From CAYUFB01 sp964444125 (GTDB taxonomy: Bacteria > Patescibacteriota > Dojkabacteria > B142 > JAFGMG01): a stretch of DNA of 13,609 bases. The position numbers and the translations under genes were made by a program. The stretch lies in assembly GCA_964444125.1 (NCBI GenBank), contig CAYUFB010000027.1:1-13609 (forward strand). Direction: 5' to 3'. The notes beneath the pieces are model-generated. The model did no database searches and was not told the DNA's origin. It worked only from the letters and a program-made list of their open reading frames with translations. Positions 13,606 through 13,609 of the stretch are shown piece after piece. Position 1 is the stretch's first letter. Each line of letters starts with the position of its first letter.

Positions 13606-13609
13606 GCTC

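Overview
The window is AT-rich bacterial DNA whose genes lie almost entirely on the minus strand; only a TrmB-like regulator and one very small ORF are on the plus strand. Lysine-rich proteins, tight gene overlaps, weak or absent Shine-Dalgarno sites, several possibly leaderless promoters and a bacterial TrmB-family regulator suggest a small-genome bacterium, possibly of the Patescibacteria/CPR type. That assignment is inference: no ribosomal or other taxonomic marker is present. TAA, TAG and TGA are all used as ordinary stops, so the standard code appears to apply. No tRNA, rRNA, CRISPR array, insertion sequence or integrase was seen.

Right two thirds (13457 to 5421, minus strand): a compact five-gene operon. 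In transcription order it encodes an Xre-type control protein, a type III DNA methyltransferase (Mod), a type III restriction helicase-nuclease (Res), a 997-residue PHP-domain/SMC-like ATPase resembling TrlF-type proteins, and a 216-residue protein made of a degenerate receiver domain plus a six-cysteine zinc-ribbon-like tail. Adjacent genes overlap or are separated by at most 14 bases. This looks like a restriction-modification locus extended with a second, ATPase-driven nuclease-like module. The res reading frame has an in-frame TAG at codon 25, just before the Walker A motif, so restriction may be off or reduced while methylation stays intact.

Middle (5344 to 3073): an 89-residue hypothetical protein; a 50-residue predicted membrane peptide on the opposite strand whose 3' end overlaps it; an NPP-type class I methyltransferase of HemK/TrmN6-like type with a composition unlike its neighbours; and the divergently placed TrmB-like regulator.

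Left (2879 to 1, minus strand): a ribbon-helix-helix protein overlapping an Xre regulator, a 97-residue hypothetical, an acidic protein with two copies of a 20-residue motif, a beta-propeller-like protein and, coupled to it by an ATGA overlap, the start of a nucleotidyltransferase-like gene that runs off the window.

Between the genes, the most striking item is a 24-base palindrome-containing element present twice (2007-2030 and 5399-5422, 21 of 24 bases identical). Each copy lies 54-59 bases upstream of a small minus-strand gene. Other sites include an inverted repeat in the TrmB promoter, several palindromes, and a strong GC-rich hairpin upstream of the restriction operon.
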